Of a DNA stretch of 64,000 bases, positions 50,036 to 57,724 are shown one piece after another. The stretch's first letter is position 1. Each line of letters begins with the position of its first letter. The stretch covers positions 124,001 to 188,000 of the forward strand of contig CAWIOS010000009.1 of NCBI GenBank assembly GCA_963837815.1, given 5' to 3'. Source of the DNA: Fen-1273 sp963837815. GTDB lineage: Bacteria; Bacteroidota; Ignavibacteria; UBA10030; UBA6906. The position numbers and the translations under genes are program-made. The notes beneath the pieces are model-generated. The model was given only the letters and a program-made list of their open reading frames with translations, ran no database searches and had not been told where the DNA came from.

Positions 50036-51246
50036 TGAGACGCTGGGGATTGATTCTTCTCGTTGCCGCCGCCGCGCTCTTCACCGCGCTGGCCCGCCGC
50101 TCCGCGGCCCCGGCATCCTGGCCCGACAACGACGATCAGAAGCTGCTGAAGTTCTCGCACGCGTTTCACGTGAAGGAGGGGGGGATCGCATGCGCGGACT
50201 GCCACAGGGCCGCGGCGGCGAGCACGCTCGCGTCGGACAACCTCCGCCCCACGCATGACAACTGCATCACCTGTCACGAAGACCAGGTCAACCACCAGTG
50301 CGGCTACTGCCACACCGACACGCTGAACATACAGGCGGCGGCGCGGCCGGTCCGCACGATCATCTTCTCGCACGCGAAGCACACGGCGATGAAGGACGTG
50401 GAGTGCACGACGTGCCACGGCGGGCTCGACACGACCGCATATGCGGGTCCGGCAAACATGCCGGCGATGGCGGCGTGCGTCACATGCCATGACAACGTGC
50501 GTGCGGGCCGTGCGTGCGAATCGTGCCACGCAAGCTTTACGAACCTCATCCCGTCCGACCACCTCGTCGCCGATTTCCGGAAAGAACACAAAAAGATGAC
50601 GCGGCTGGGAGGGCTCGACGTTTCGTGCGCCACGTGCCACTCGCAGACCTTCTGCGCCGACTGCCACGGCGCGGGACCCCTGAAACAGTTCGGCAAGACC
50701 TCGCTTATGAGCGAGCCTTCCCCCCGGAGCTCGTCCCCCACCGACGGCCCGGAGCAGATGCCGCTGCAGATGACCCACAGCATGAACTACCGCTTCACGC
50801 ACGGGATCGATGCGAAGGCAAAATCGACCGAGTGCTTCGACTGCCACAACGCGCAGACGTTCTGCGAGCAGTGCCACGCCGTGGGGGACAACCTGTCGCC
50901 CGGGCTGAAACCCGCCTCCCACCTTGACCCCGGGTTCACGACGTTCGGCGTCGGTTCGGGGGGAGGCCGCCACGCGCGGGAGGCCCTGCGTGACATCGAG
51001 AGCTGCGCCGCATGCCACGACGCGCGCGGGGCGGATCCGGTCTGCGTCACGTGCCACATCGATCCCGACGGGATCAAAGGGACCCATCCCCGGACGCACC
51101 CGGCGGGATTCATGCAGGGGGAACACGGATCGTGGCACAACGATCCCGGCGCTGTCTGTTACAATTGCCACACCGATATGAACGCCTCCCCCGGCGGGAC
51201 CGCCGGGAAGGGATTCTGCGGGTACTGTCACGGACCGATGAGATAG
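50035..51246 (+). CDS. Periplasmic 14-haem cytochrome c of the conduit
   Basis: A 403-residue protein with a signal peptide (about 1-22) and 14 CXXCH motifs, from CADCH near residue 53 to CGYCH at the end. This is a dense one haem per 29 residues. The opening FSHAFHVKEGGIACADCH is typical of decahaem/octahaem MtrA-, OmaB- or DmsE-type cytochromes that insert into a barrel. Its ATG overlaps the porin stop (TGATG), so the two are co-translated. It is the probable periplasmic half of the outer-membrane conduit. Confidence 0.85.
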   Translation: MRRWGLILLVAAAALFTALARRSAAPASWPDNDDQKLLKFSHAFHVKEGGIACADCHRAAAASTLASDNLRPTHDNCITCHEDQVNHQCGYCHTDTLNIQAAARPVRTIIFSHAKHTAMKDVECTTCHGGLDTTAYAGPANMPAMAACVTCHDNVRAGRACESCHASFTNLIPSDHLVADFRKEHKKMTRLGGLDVSCATCHSQTFCADCHGAGPLKQFGKTSLMSEPSPRSSSPTDGPEQMPLQMTHSMNYRFTHGIDAKAKSTECFDCHNAQTFCEQCHAVGDNLSPGLKPASHLDPGFTTFGVGSGGGRHAREALRDIESCAACHDARGADPVCVTCHIDPDGIKGTHPRTHPAGFMQGEHGSWHNDPGAVCYNCHTDMNASPGGTAGKGFCGYCHGPMR

Positions 51247-51256
51247 TGAGAGGACT

Positions 51257-52447
51257 ATGAAAACCAAACTCGGCATATTGATCGCGGGCGCCCTTGTCGC
51301 CCTTTCGTGCAGCGAGCTGAAGAATTCGATCCCGGTGCCTGTGGCCCCCGGCGTGCAGGTGCACGATCCTGCGTGGATCGACCCCTCGAACGCGGGATTC
51401 CACGGCAAACAGCTCCTGGCCGCGGTTCCCTCGTGGAACGACCAGAGCTGCCAGGTGTGCCACGGCGGGGACTACTCGGGAGGGACGGCGGGCGTCGCCT
51501 GTTTTGGCTGTCACGACCCGTACCCGCACTCCACGAGGTTTGCGGTTTCCACCGGGCGGCACGTCGGCTACCTCCGGTCCAATGTGTTTCCTCTGCAGGC
51601 GTGCCAGGCCTGCCACGGCACGTTGTTCACCGGCGGGCCCGTTGTGGCGATCTCGTGCGAGCAATCCGGCTGCCACGTCGATGCCACGGGAAATCCGAAG
51701 TCCCCGGAGACGTGCAACACGTGCCACGGGACATTCTCGGCCGCCGCGAACCTGGCCGGCCTTCCCCTCCTCCTTTCCGCCGCCCCCCCGAGGGACGTCG
51801 CGGGAGATACGGCGGCGAGCGCCCCGGGCGTGGGTGCGCATCAAAAGCATCTTATCACCGGGACGACGGGACGATCGGTGCAGTGCCAGGAATGTCACAC
51901 GGTCCCGAACAGCTGGACCGATCCCGGGCACATCCCGGTGGCGACAGTGGTGAGTTCCGCCTCACGGATGGGGGTACCGTCACATGCGCGCGCACTCGCG
52001 GTGGGCGCGCTCACGCCCGTGGTTCTCTTCAACGATACGCTTGCGAACACCGTGACGGGGAACGGCGCCCTGACTCCCCATCCCTCGTTCGATCCTTCGA
52101 CGCTGAAATGCTCGAACACATACTGCCACGGTAACTGGATGCTCTTGAAGTCCTCCACCCCTTCGGCGGCGCAGGGGGTGTTCGACGATACAGCGACAGT
52201 GATCGCAGGTGCAAATGCCTCCCCGGTATGGACTGCCGGATCGGTGGACGGGGCGTGCTACAGCTGTCACGGCCAGGCGCCCTCCACGTACACACCGGCC
52301 GGGCACATCCCGTATGCGCTCAGCGCCTGTTACATCTGTCACGGCGACGTCGTCGACGCGAACGGCAACATACTCAACAGGGCAAAGCACATGAACGGCG
52401 TCATCGACCTCGTGGCCGGCTTCGGAGGGCCGAGGCCGATGAAGTGA
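51257..52447 (+). CDS. Lipoprotein multihaem cytochrome with CX4CH motifs (outer-surface half of the conduit)
   Basis: A 396-residue lipoprotein: MKTKLGILIAGALVALSC ends in a lipobox Cys18. It has nine haem sites: seven CXXCH and two CX4CH (CEQSGCH and CSNTYCH). The CX4CH-plus-CXXCH pattern is the one used in Geobacter outer-membrane cytochromes of the OmcB kind. Haems are sparse, with long Ser/Thr/Ala/Pro-rich loops between them, as in surface-exposed cytochromes. Directly after the porin and the 14-haem protein, it completes a porin, periplasmic cytochrome, surface cytochrome trio. Confidence 0.83.
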   Translation: MKTKLGILIAGALVALSCSELKNSIPVPVAPGVQVHDPAWIDPSNAGFHGKQLLAAVPSWNDQSCQVCHGGDYSGGTAGVACFGCHDPYPHSTRFAVSTGRHVGYLRSNVFPLQACQACHGTLFTGGPVVAISCEQSGCHVDATGNPKSPETCNTCHGTFSAAANLAGLPLLLSAAPPRDVAGDTAASAPGVGAHQKHLITGTTGRSVQCQECHTVPNSWTDPGHIPVATVVSSASRMGVPSHARALAVGALTPVVLFNDTLANTVTGNGALTPHPSFDPSTLKCSNTYCHGNWMLLKSSTPSAAQGVFDDTATVIAGANASPVWTAGSVDGACYSCHGQAPSTYTPAGHIPYALSACYICHGDVVDANGNILNRAKHMNGVIDLVAGFGGPRPMK

Positions 52448-52489
52448 CCGAGCGGTCGGATCCTTACGAATGCGGAAAGGACGCGGACT

Positions 52490-52831
52490 ATGCCTACAAA
52501 CGATGAATACTGGACAGCTCTCGAGAAGAGAATCTGCGCGAAGTGTGTTGACGGCGGAGGGGACGGGAGCTGCCGCATCGCTCCGGGGCGCGACTGCGCG
52601 GTCAGGGCGCACTTCCCGCAGATCATCGAGGTCGTGAATTCCGTTTTCAGCTCATCCGTCGAACCGTACGTGGAACAGCTGCGGAAGAAGGTATGCGCAG
52701 TATGCACGGAGCAGTCGACGGGGGGCGCCTGTGCGCTCCGCAATGAGACCGAGTGCGCTCTCGACAGGTACTTCCCTCTCATCGTTCAGGTCATCGAAGA
52801 AACACAGCTCAAGAAACGCCTCAGCGCTTGA
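52490..52831 (+). CDS. Cys-rich protein with a duplicated CX2CX8CX7C motif
   Basis: A 113-residue soluble protein that I do not recognise. It is made of two homologous halves. Cys16, Cys19, Cys28 and Cys36 in the first, and Cys69, Cys72, Cys81 and Cys89 in the second, share exactly the spacing CX2CX8CX7C. Each half continues with a helix (HFPQIIEVV and YFPLIVQVI). The pattern suggests one metal site per half, zinc or iron-sulfur. There is no signal peptide. It is the last gene before the cluster terminator, so it is co-transcribed with the conduit genes. Confidence 0.72.
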   Translation: MPTNDEYWTALEKRICAKCVDGGGDGSCRIAPGRDCAVRAHFPQIIEVVNSVFSSSVEPYVEQLRKKVCAVCTEQSTGGACALRNETECALDRYFPLIVQVIEETQLKKRLSA

Positions 52832-52837
52832 TCAGCG

Positions 52838-52875
52838 ATGGCGCCGACCTCGGGCGCCATTTTCCCCCTCTTTTT
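52838..52875 (+). terminator. Terminator at the end of the cytochrome operon
   Basis: ATGGCGCC (52838-52845) and GGCGCCAT (52853-52860) form a perfect stem around a seven-base loop, followed by TTTTCCCCCTCTTTTT. It starts seven bases after the stop of the Cys-rich gene. Confidence 0.7.
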
Positions 52876-53012
52876 CTGTCATTCGGCCCAACTCTGGTTT
52901 TTCACTCCTGCCAACTATTTCCTATGGATTGGAACTCCCCCCTCCTCCCCGGAGCCGGAATCCTCAAAAATGCCCCCTATCGATGCTATTCACCATGCCG
53001 CTCACGTGTTTC

Positions 53013-53029
53013 GTGGCACGCATGTTGAA
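53013..53029 (+). promoter_or_regulatory. Candidate sigma-54 promoter of the ccmF operon
   Basis: GTGGCACG, four bases, TTGAA; GG at 53015-53016 and GA at 53027-53028 are ten bases apart. The ATG at 53063 is 34 bases below. It shares the GA deviation with the sites at 39993 and 41077. Confidence 0.45.
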
Positions 53030-53062
53030 TCGAGACTGGCGGGATCTCTTACGGGAGGCTTG

Positions 53063-54973
53063 ATGACTGTTCTTGGAAATGTCGCGTTGTTCGCCGGGCT
53101 GCTTTCGGCGGTTCTTTCGGCGATAGTGTACTGCCGTTCGGCAATGTCGCAGAAGAGTTCGCCTTTCCCCGGGCGCCTCCTCCTCTTCGCATGCTCGGTT
53201 TCCGTATTTGCAGCGTCCCTGGTTCTCCTTGATCGCATCGTCGCGCACGACTACTCTGTCGGCTACGTCTACAGCTACAGTGACAGTGCGCTCCCTCTTC
53301 ATTACCTGATTTCGAGTTTTTACGCCGGGCAGGAAGGAAGCTTCCTGTTCTGGGCGCTCTGCTCCGCTGTCATCGGGATATTCCTCCACCGATCCATGAA
53401 GCGGAGGGGGATCGAGTCTCCGGTGATGGCCGTGTTCATGACCGTCGAGGCATTCCTTATTCTCCTTGTCGTCGTCCGTTCCCCCTTCCGCTCCGTGTGG
53501 GAGATGTTCCCCGGCGCCCCGGCGGCTCCGCCCCCTGACGGGCGCGGTCTGAACCCGCTCCTTCAGAATTTCTGGATGGTCATACATCCCCCCGTTCTGT
53601 TCATCGGGTTCGCGGCGATGGCGGTTCCGTTCAGCATGGCGGTCGCCGGGCTCTGGAAAAAGAAGAGCGATCTCCTGCCGGCGAACGCTTTTCCGTGGCT
53701 CCTCTTTGCCGTCGCGGTCCTTGGACTCGGCATCATGCTGGGCGCCTACTGGGCATACGGGGTTCTCGGCTGGGGCGGGTACTGGGGATGGGATCCCGTG
53801 GAGAACTCCTCGCTCGTTCCCTGGCTGACCGGCGTCGCCCTCCTCCACACGCTCCTTGCGCAGAAGAGGACGGGGGCATATGTCAGGACCAGCGTTGCGC
53901 TGGCGCTCCTCTCGTTCACGCTCGTCCTCTACAGCACGTTTCTTACGCGGAGCGGGGTTCTCGGCGACGCATCGGTCCATGCGTTCACGGATCCCGGGGC
54001 CCAGATCTACTGGCTCCTTCTCAGCGGGCTTATCGTCGTGACCGGCGGGAGCGCGGCGCTCCTCCTCCTTCGCGCCGGGTCCTTCCGGGTCGAAGAAACG
54101 CGGGGGGGGATTCTCACGCGCGAGACCGCGCTCGGACTGGGGAGCATCGCACTCCTTTTGAGCGCAGCGGTCGTCCTCTTCGGCACGAGCCTCCCGATAC
54201 TCTCGAAGACGCGTGTGGAACCCGCGTTCTACGATGCGACGAACCTCCCGATCGCGATCGCCGTGGCGCTCCTCATCGGGTTCAGTCTCTTCATGCAGTG
54301 GGAAGTTCAGGACGCGGGCGCGACGTTCAGGAGTTCGCTTACGTCCCTCGGCGCGGCGGCCCTCTCGTGCCTCATGCTCGTGGTTGCGGGGATCCGCGAT
54401 GCCGGTGCGCTTCTCCTCATATTCACCGCGCTGTTCGCTTTCTTCGTCAACGTGACGAAAGGGGCGGTGGCGGTGCGGGGGGGGTGGAGGGTCCTTGGCG
54501 GGAAGGTCGCCCACGCCGGGATCGCCGTGTTCCTCCTGGGCGTCATCGCGACAGGGCGGTTCTCGTCGAAGGAGCAAGTTGCGCTCCGGCAGTACACGCC
54601 GCAGACGGTCCTCGGCCGCTCCATGACGTACACCGGTGCCGTACAGCGTCCCGACGGATCCATGGTCTTCAGCATCAGCGTGATGTCGCCGGGGGAATCG
54701 TACAGGCTCTCGCCCGCAATGGCCCCCTCGGGCGAACAGAACGTGCTGCGGACGCCGGACATCGCATCGTCGTTCATGCGCGACGTGTACGTATCGCCCG
54801 TGGGGCTGGAACCGGCGAATGTGGCCGGCGCGTCCACCGCCGCGTCCCTCGCCCCGGAATCTCTTGTCATCGACGCAAGCATCAAGCCCCTCATCAGTCT
54901 TCTCTGGGGTGGGACGCTCGTGATGATGACCGGTTTTGTCCTCGCATTTCTCAAACGATCGAAGGAGTCGTGA
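53063..54973 (+). CDS. ccmF: CcmF/CcsA-type haem lyase subunit for cytochrome c maturation
   Basis: A 636-residue membrane protein with about 14 segments. The tryptophan-rich haem-handling motif WGGYWGWDPVENSS lies near 237-250, with histidines flanking it (IHPP near 175 and HTLL later), as in CcmF. It attaches haem to CXXCH motifs on the outer side of the inner membrane. The start at 53063 follows GGGAGG and begins the first membrane helix; the open frame upstream is not coding-like. A haem lyase next to 58 haem motifs fits a dedicated maturation factor. Confidence 0.87.
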   Translation: MTVLGNVALFAGLLSAVLSAIVYCRSAMSQKSSPFPGRLLLFACSVSVFAASLVLLDRIVAHDYSVGYVYSYSDSALPLHYLISSFYAGQEGSFLFWALCSAVIGIFLHRSMKRRGIESPVMAVFMTVEAFLILLVVVRSPFRSVWEMFPGAPAAPPPDGRGLNPLLQNFWMVIHPPVLFIGFAAMAVPFSMAVAGLWKKKSDLLPANAFPWLLFAVAVLGLGIMLGAYWAYGVLGWGGYWGWDPVENSSLVPWLTGVALLHTLLAQKRTGAYVRTSVALALLSFTLVLYSTFLTRSGVLGDASVHAFTDPGAQIYWLLLSGLIVVTGGSAALLLLRAGSFRVEETRGGILTRETALGLGSIALLLSAAVVLFGTSLPILSKTRVEPAFYDATNLPIAIAVALLIGFSLFMQWEVQDAGATFRSSLTSLGAAALSCLMLVVAGIRDAGALLLIFTALFAFFVNVTKGAVAVRGGWRVLGGKVAHAGIAVFLLGVIATGRFSSKEQVALRQYTPQTVLGRSMTYTGAVQRPDGSMVFSISVMSPGESYRLSPAMAPSGEQNVLRTPDIASSFMRDVYVSPVGLEPANVAGASTAASLAPESLVIDASIKPLISLLWGGTLVMMTGFVLAFLKRSKES

Positions 54974-55230
54974 TGGAAGCCGAAGAGTCGAAGAAACTCC
55001 CGTTCAACGTCCCGGGGAAGTATTACACGACGGAGCTCTGTGACGGATGCGCATACTGCGCCGCGGTCGCCCCCGAGAATTTCGATTTTGAGAAGACGAG
55101 CAACACGTATTTTGTCGCCCGCCAGCCCCGCGGGGCCGAGGAGGAGGAGTTCATCCAGGAAGCGATGGATGACTGCCCGGTGGATGCGATCCGCGTCGAC
55201 GGGGAACTGCAGCCGCAGCCGGAGGTGTGA
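54973..55230 (+). CDS. Single-cluster ferredoxin
   Basis: An 85-residue protein with Cys23, Cys26, Cys29 and, far downstream, Cys68 followed by Pro. This CX2CX2C...CP arrangement binds one [4Fe-4S] cluster, as in small ferredoxins of the Fer4_13/Fer4_15 kind. The surface is very acidic. It overlaps the ccmF stop by one base and the nitroreductase-like start, so the three are co-translated. Confidence 0.87.
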   Translation: MEAEESKKLPFNVPGKYYTTELCDGCAYCAAVAPENFDFEKTSNTYFVARQPRGAEEEEFIQEAMDDCPVDAIRVDGELQPQPEV

Positions 55231-56327
55231 TGATGGCGACCACGATCGCGCCGGAGGGGAGATCCGCCCGGCAGAAATCCTATGATCCCATGACGACGCC
55301 GTACGACGTCGACGAGAACGATTTCCCCTGGGAGGGCCCCCCGGAAGAACAGCACCGGTTCCTTCTCGGGTACGCCGTGCTCTCCCCCTCGACGCACAAT
55401 ACGCAGCCCTGGAAATTCTCGCTTGTCTCCGGGGGAATCGAGGTGTACGGCGATTATACGCGCCGCATGCCGGTCGTCGACCCCGGCAACAGGGAGCTCC
55501 TGATGAGCATCGGTGCGGCGGTCTTCACGCTCCGGGTCGCAGCCGAGCGGTTCGGAATGGACTGCCGGGTGACCTACTCCCCGGGCGGGGATTCGGAGCG
55601 CCCGCTCGCGGTCGTTGCCCTTGGCGCGCGCGACACGCACGCGCAGCGCGACGAGGGGGTCGTCTCGCTCTTCGGTTCCATCGTCCGGCGTCACACGAAC
55701 CGGCTTCCGTTCCTCTATTCGAGGGTTCCTGAGACCATACTCCGCAGCATCAGGGGGCTGCAGATTCCCGGGCAGGCCTCGGTCACCGTTTCGACCGACG
55801 GCGGGCTCAATACGCAGGTTGCCGAACTCGTGGCGGCCGCCGACAGGATGCAGCTTGCCGATCCGTCGTTCCGGAGCGATCTCGCCGAATGGGTGAGGCC
55901 GAACTGGACGCAGAAGCCGGACGGCGTCACCGGCGCCGCGCTCGGGATGAACACGGTGGCCTCCGCGCTCGGGCCCTGGACGACAAAAGTCGTCGACGCC
56001 GGGCAGTCGAGGGCCGCGCGTGACAGGAACCTCTGCGTGGCGGCGCCGGGGCTCATCGTGCTGCAGTCCGAGGATTCCGTCCCCCACTGGCTCGCCTGCG
56101 GGGAGCTCCTCCAGCACATGCTCCTGCTCCTGACGCGCGAGGGGCTTCACCACAGCTATTTCAACATGCCGGTCCAGGTGACGGACCTGCGCGTGCGGCT
56201 CCGGGCGCTCTGCGGGCTTCACGCATGGCCGCAGATTCTGCTCCGTGTCGGATTCTGTCTTGTCGAGCCGGCGAAAACGCCCCGCAGGTCCGTCGATGAA
56301 GTCCTTGTCGCGCCCGTGGCCGGCTGA
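55230..56327 (+). CDS. Nitroreductase-like FMN protein (Acg family)
   Basis: A 365-residue flavoprotein-like protein. The segment SPSTHNTQPWKF near residues 52-63 is the FMN/phosphate-binding signature of the Acg/nitroreductase group, and the C-terminal half has the second half-site. Acg-type proteins bind FMN but several lack nitroreductase activity and sequester flavin. Two consecutive ATG codons (55230, 55233) follow GGAGG; the first overlaps the ferredoxin stop. A ferredoxin partner encoded directly upstream suggests a redox pair. Confidence 0.78.
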   Translation: MMATTIAPEGRSARQKSYDPMTTPYDVDENDFPWEGPPEEQHRFLLGYAVLSPSTHNTQPWKFSLVSGGIEVYGDYTRRMPVVDPGNRELLMSIGAAVFTLRVAAERFGMDCRVTYSPGGDSERPLAVVALGARDTHAQRDEGVVSLFGSIVRRHTNRLPFLYSRVPETILRSIRGLQIPGQASVTVSTDGGLNTQVAELVAAADRMQLADPSFRSDLAEWVRPNWTQKPDGVTGAALGMNTVASALGPWTTKVVDAGQSRAARDRNLCVAAPGLIVLQSEDSVPHWLACGELLQHMLLLLTREGLHHSYFNMPVQVTDLRVRLRALCGLHAWPQILLRVGFCLVEPAKTPRRSVDEVLVAPVAG

Positions 56328-56368
56328 ACCGTGCCGGCGGCACACGTTGAAATCGAAAGGCCTGACCC

Positions 56369-57694
56369 ATGGATGTGAAGAAGAACAACGAAGAGAAAAA
56401 GGAAGACGGCTACTCGGCGGAAGCCCACCTGATCTACGGCAAGATGGACGACCCGCGGTGGGACTACAGCCATCACCTGCTCCCGCCGATCTCGGCCAGC
56501 GCGACATTCCGGCTCGACAGCGCCCGCCGGGGCGCGCAGGGGTTCGCGGAGTTTGCCCACTCGAGCGACGAGCTCACGGTCAGGACGAAAGCCCCCATCT
56601 ACATCTACGACAGGCTGGGGGAGCCGAACAAGGATATGCTCGAGGAGAACCTCGCGTTTGCCGAGGGGGGGGACATCGCCGTCTCGTTCACGAGCGGCAT
56701 GGCGGCTGTCTCCGGCGTTCTGGGCATCCTCACCGGCGCCGGGAGCGAGATCCTGGCGCACAAGACGCTCTACGGCTGCACGTATTCCCTCCTGACGACG
56801 TGGTATCCGCGGCTCAAGATCGGGGTGAAGTTCGTCGACTTCACGAACATCAACGACGTCCGCCGGTCCATCACGCACTCCACGCGCGTCCTGTACGTCG
56901 AGTCCCCCGTGAACCCCACGCTCCGGCTCATCGACCTGCGGGCGATCGCGGAGCTCGCGGCTTCGGTGAACAGGACCCGGTCCGACGTGGACAGGCTTTA
57001 CACGGTCGTGGACAGCACGTTCGCGACCCCGTACTGCCAGCGGCCGATCAGCCTGGGGATCGATTTCGTCGTCCATTCCCTGACGAAGGGGATCGGCGGG
57101 TTCGGCACGGACATCGGGGGGGTGGTGATCGGTCCGCAGTGGAGTCTCGACCTCCTCATGCTCTACAGGAAGGATTTCGGCGGGGTGCTCTCCTCGAAGA
57201 GCGCCTGGCCGGTGCTTGTCCAGGGACTTCCGTCGCTTGCGGTGAGGATGCGCCAGATGCAGGAGACCGCGATGATCGTTGCGGAGTTCCTCTCGACCCG
57301 GAAGGAGATCGAGTGCACGAGCTACCCGGGCCTCCCGTCGTTTCACCAGGCTGCGCTCGCGCGCGCCCAGATGGTGGACTATGACGGGAATTTCGCTCCC
57401 GGGTCGATGATCTACTTCGTCATGAGGGGGGAGAACGCCTCGGATGCGCTTGCGCACGCCGAGCGGTTCATCAATCACGTCGCGCAGAATGCGTACTGTA
57501 TCACGCTCGCGGTGAGCCTGGGGAACATCCGGACGCTCGTGGAACATCCGGGATCCATGACCCATTCCGCGATCCCCGCGGAGGAACAGGTGGCGAAAGG
57601 GATCGATCCGGGGGGGATCCGCCTTGCCATCGGGCTGGAGAAACCCGGGGACATCATAAAAGACCTTACCGTTTCGCTGGATGCTGCACGGTAA
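56369..57694 (+). CDS. Cys/Met-metabolism PLP enzyme (gamma-lyase / gamma-synthase family)
   Basis: A 441-residue PLP enzyme. The catalytic Lys lies near 239 in VVHSLTKGIGGFG; FTSGMAAVSGVL, YGCTYSLL and YVESPVNPTL are the standard family segments. Members include methionine gamma-lyase, cystathionine gamma-synthase and O-acetylhomoserine sulfhydrylase. The extended, charged N terminus and the DIGGVV segment do not decide among them. If it is a methionine gamma-lyase it would yield 2-oxobutyrate, a substrate for the 2-oxoacid oxidoreductase nearby; this is inference. Confidence 0.83.
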   Translation: MDVKKNNEEKKEDGYSAEAHLIYGKMDDPRWDYSHHLLPPISASATFRLDSARRGAQGFAEFAHSSDELTVRTKAPIYIYDRLGEPNKDMLEENLAFAEGGDIAVSFTSGMAAVSGVLGILTGAGSEILAHKTLYGCTYSLLTTWYPRLKIGVKFVDFTNINDVRRSITHSTRVLYVESPVNPTLRLIDLRAIAELAASVNRTRSDVDRLYTVVDSTFATPYCQRPISLGIDFVVHSLTKGIGGFGTDIGGVVIGPQWSLDLLMLYRKDFGGVLSSKSAWPVLVQGLPSLAVRMRQMQETAMIVAEFLSTRKEIECTSYPGLPSFHQAALARAQMVDYDGNFAPGSMIYFVMRGENASDALAHAERFINHVAQNAYCITLAVSLGNIRTLVEHPGSMTHSAIPAEEQVAKGIDPGGIRLAIGLEKPGDIIKDLTVSLDAAR

Positions 57695-57724
57695 CCGGCT
57701 GGCTCGACTCTCGGGGGAACACAC

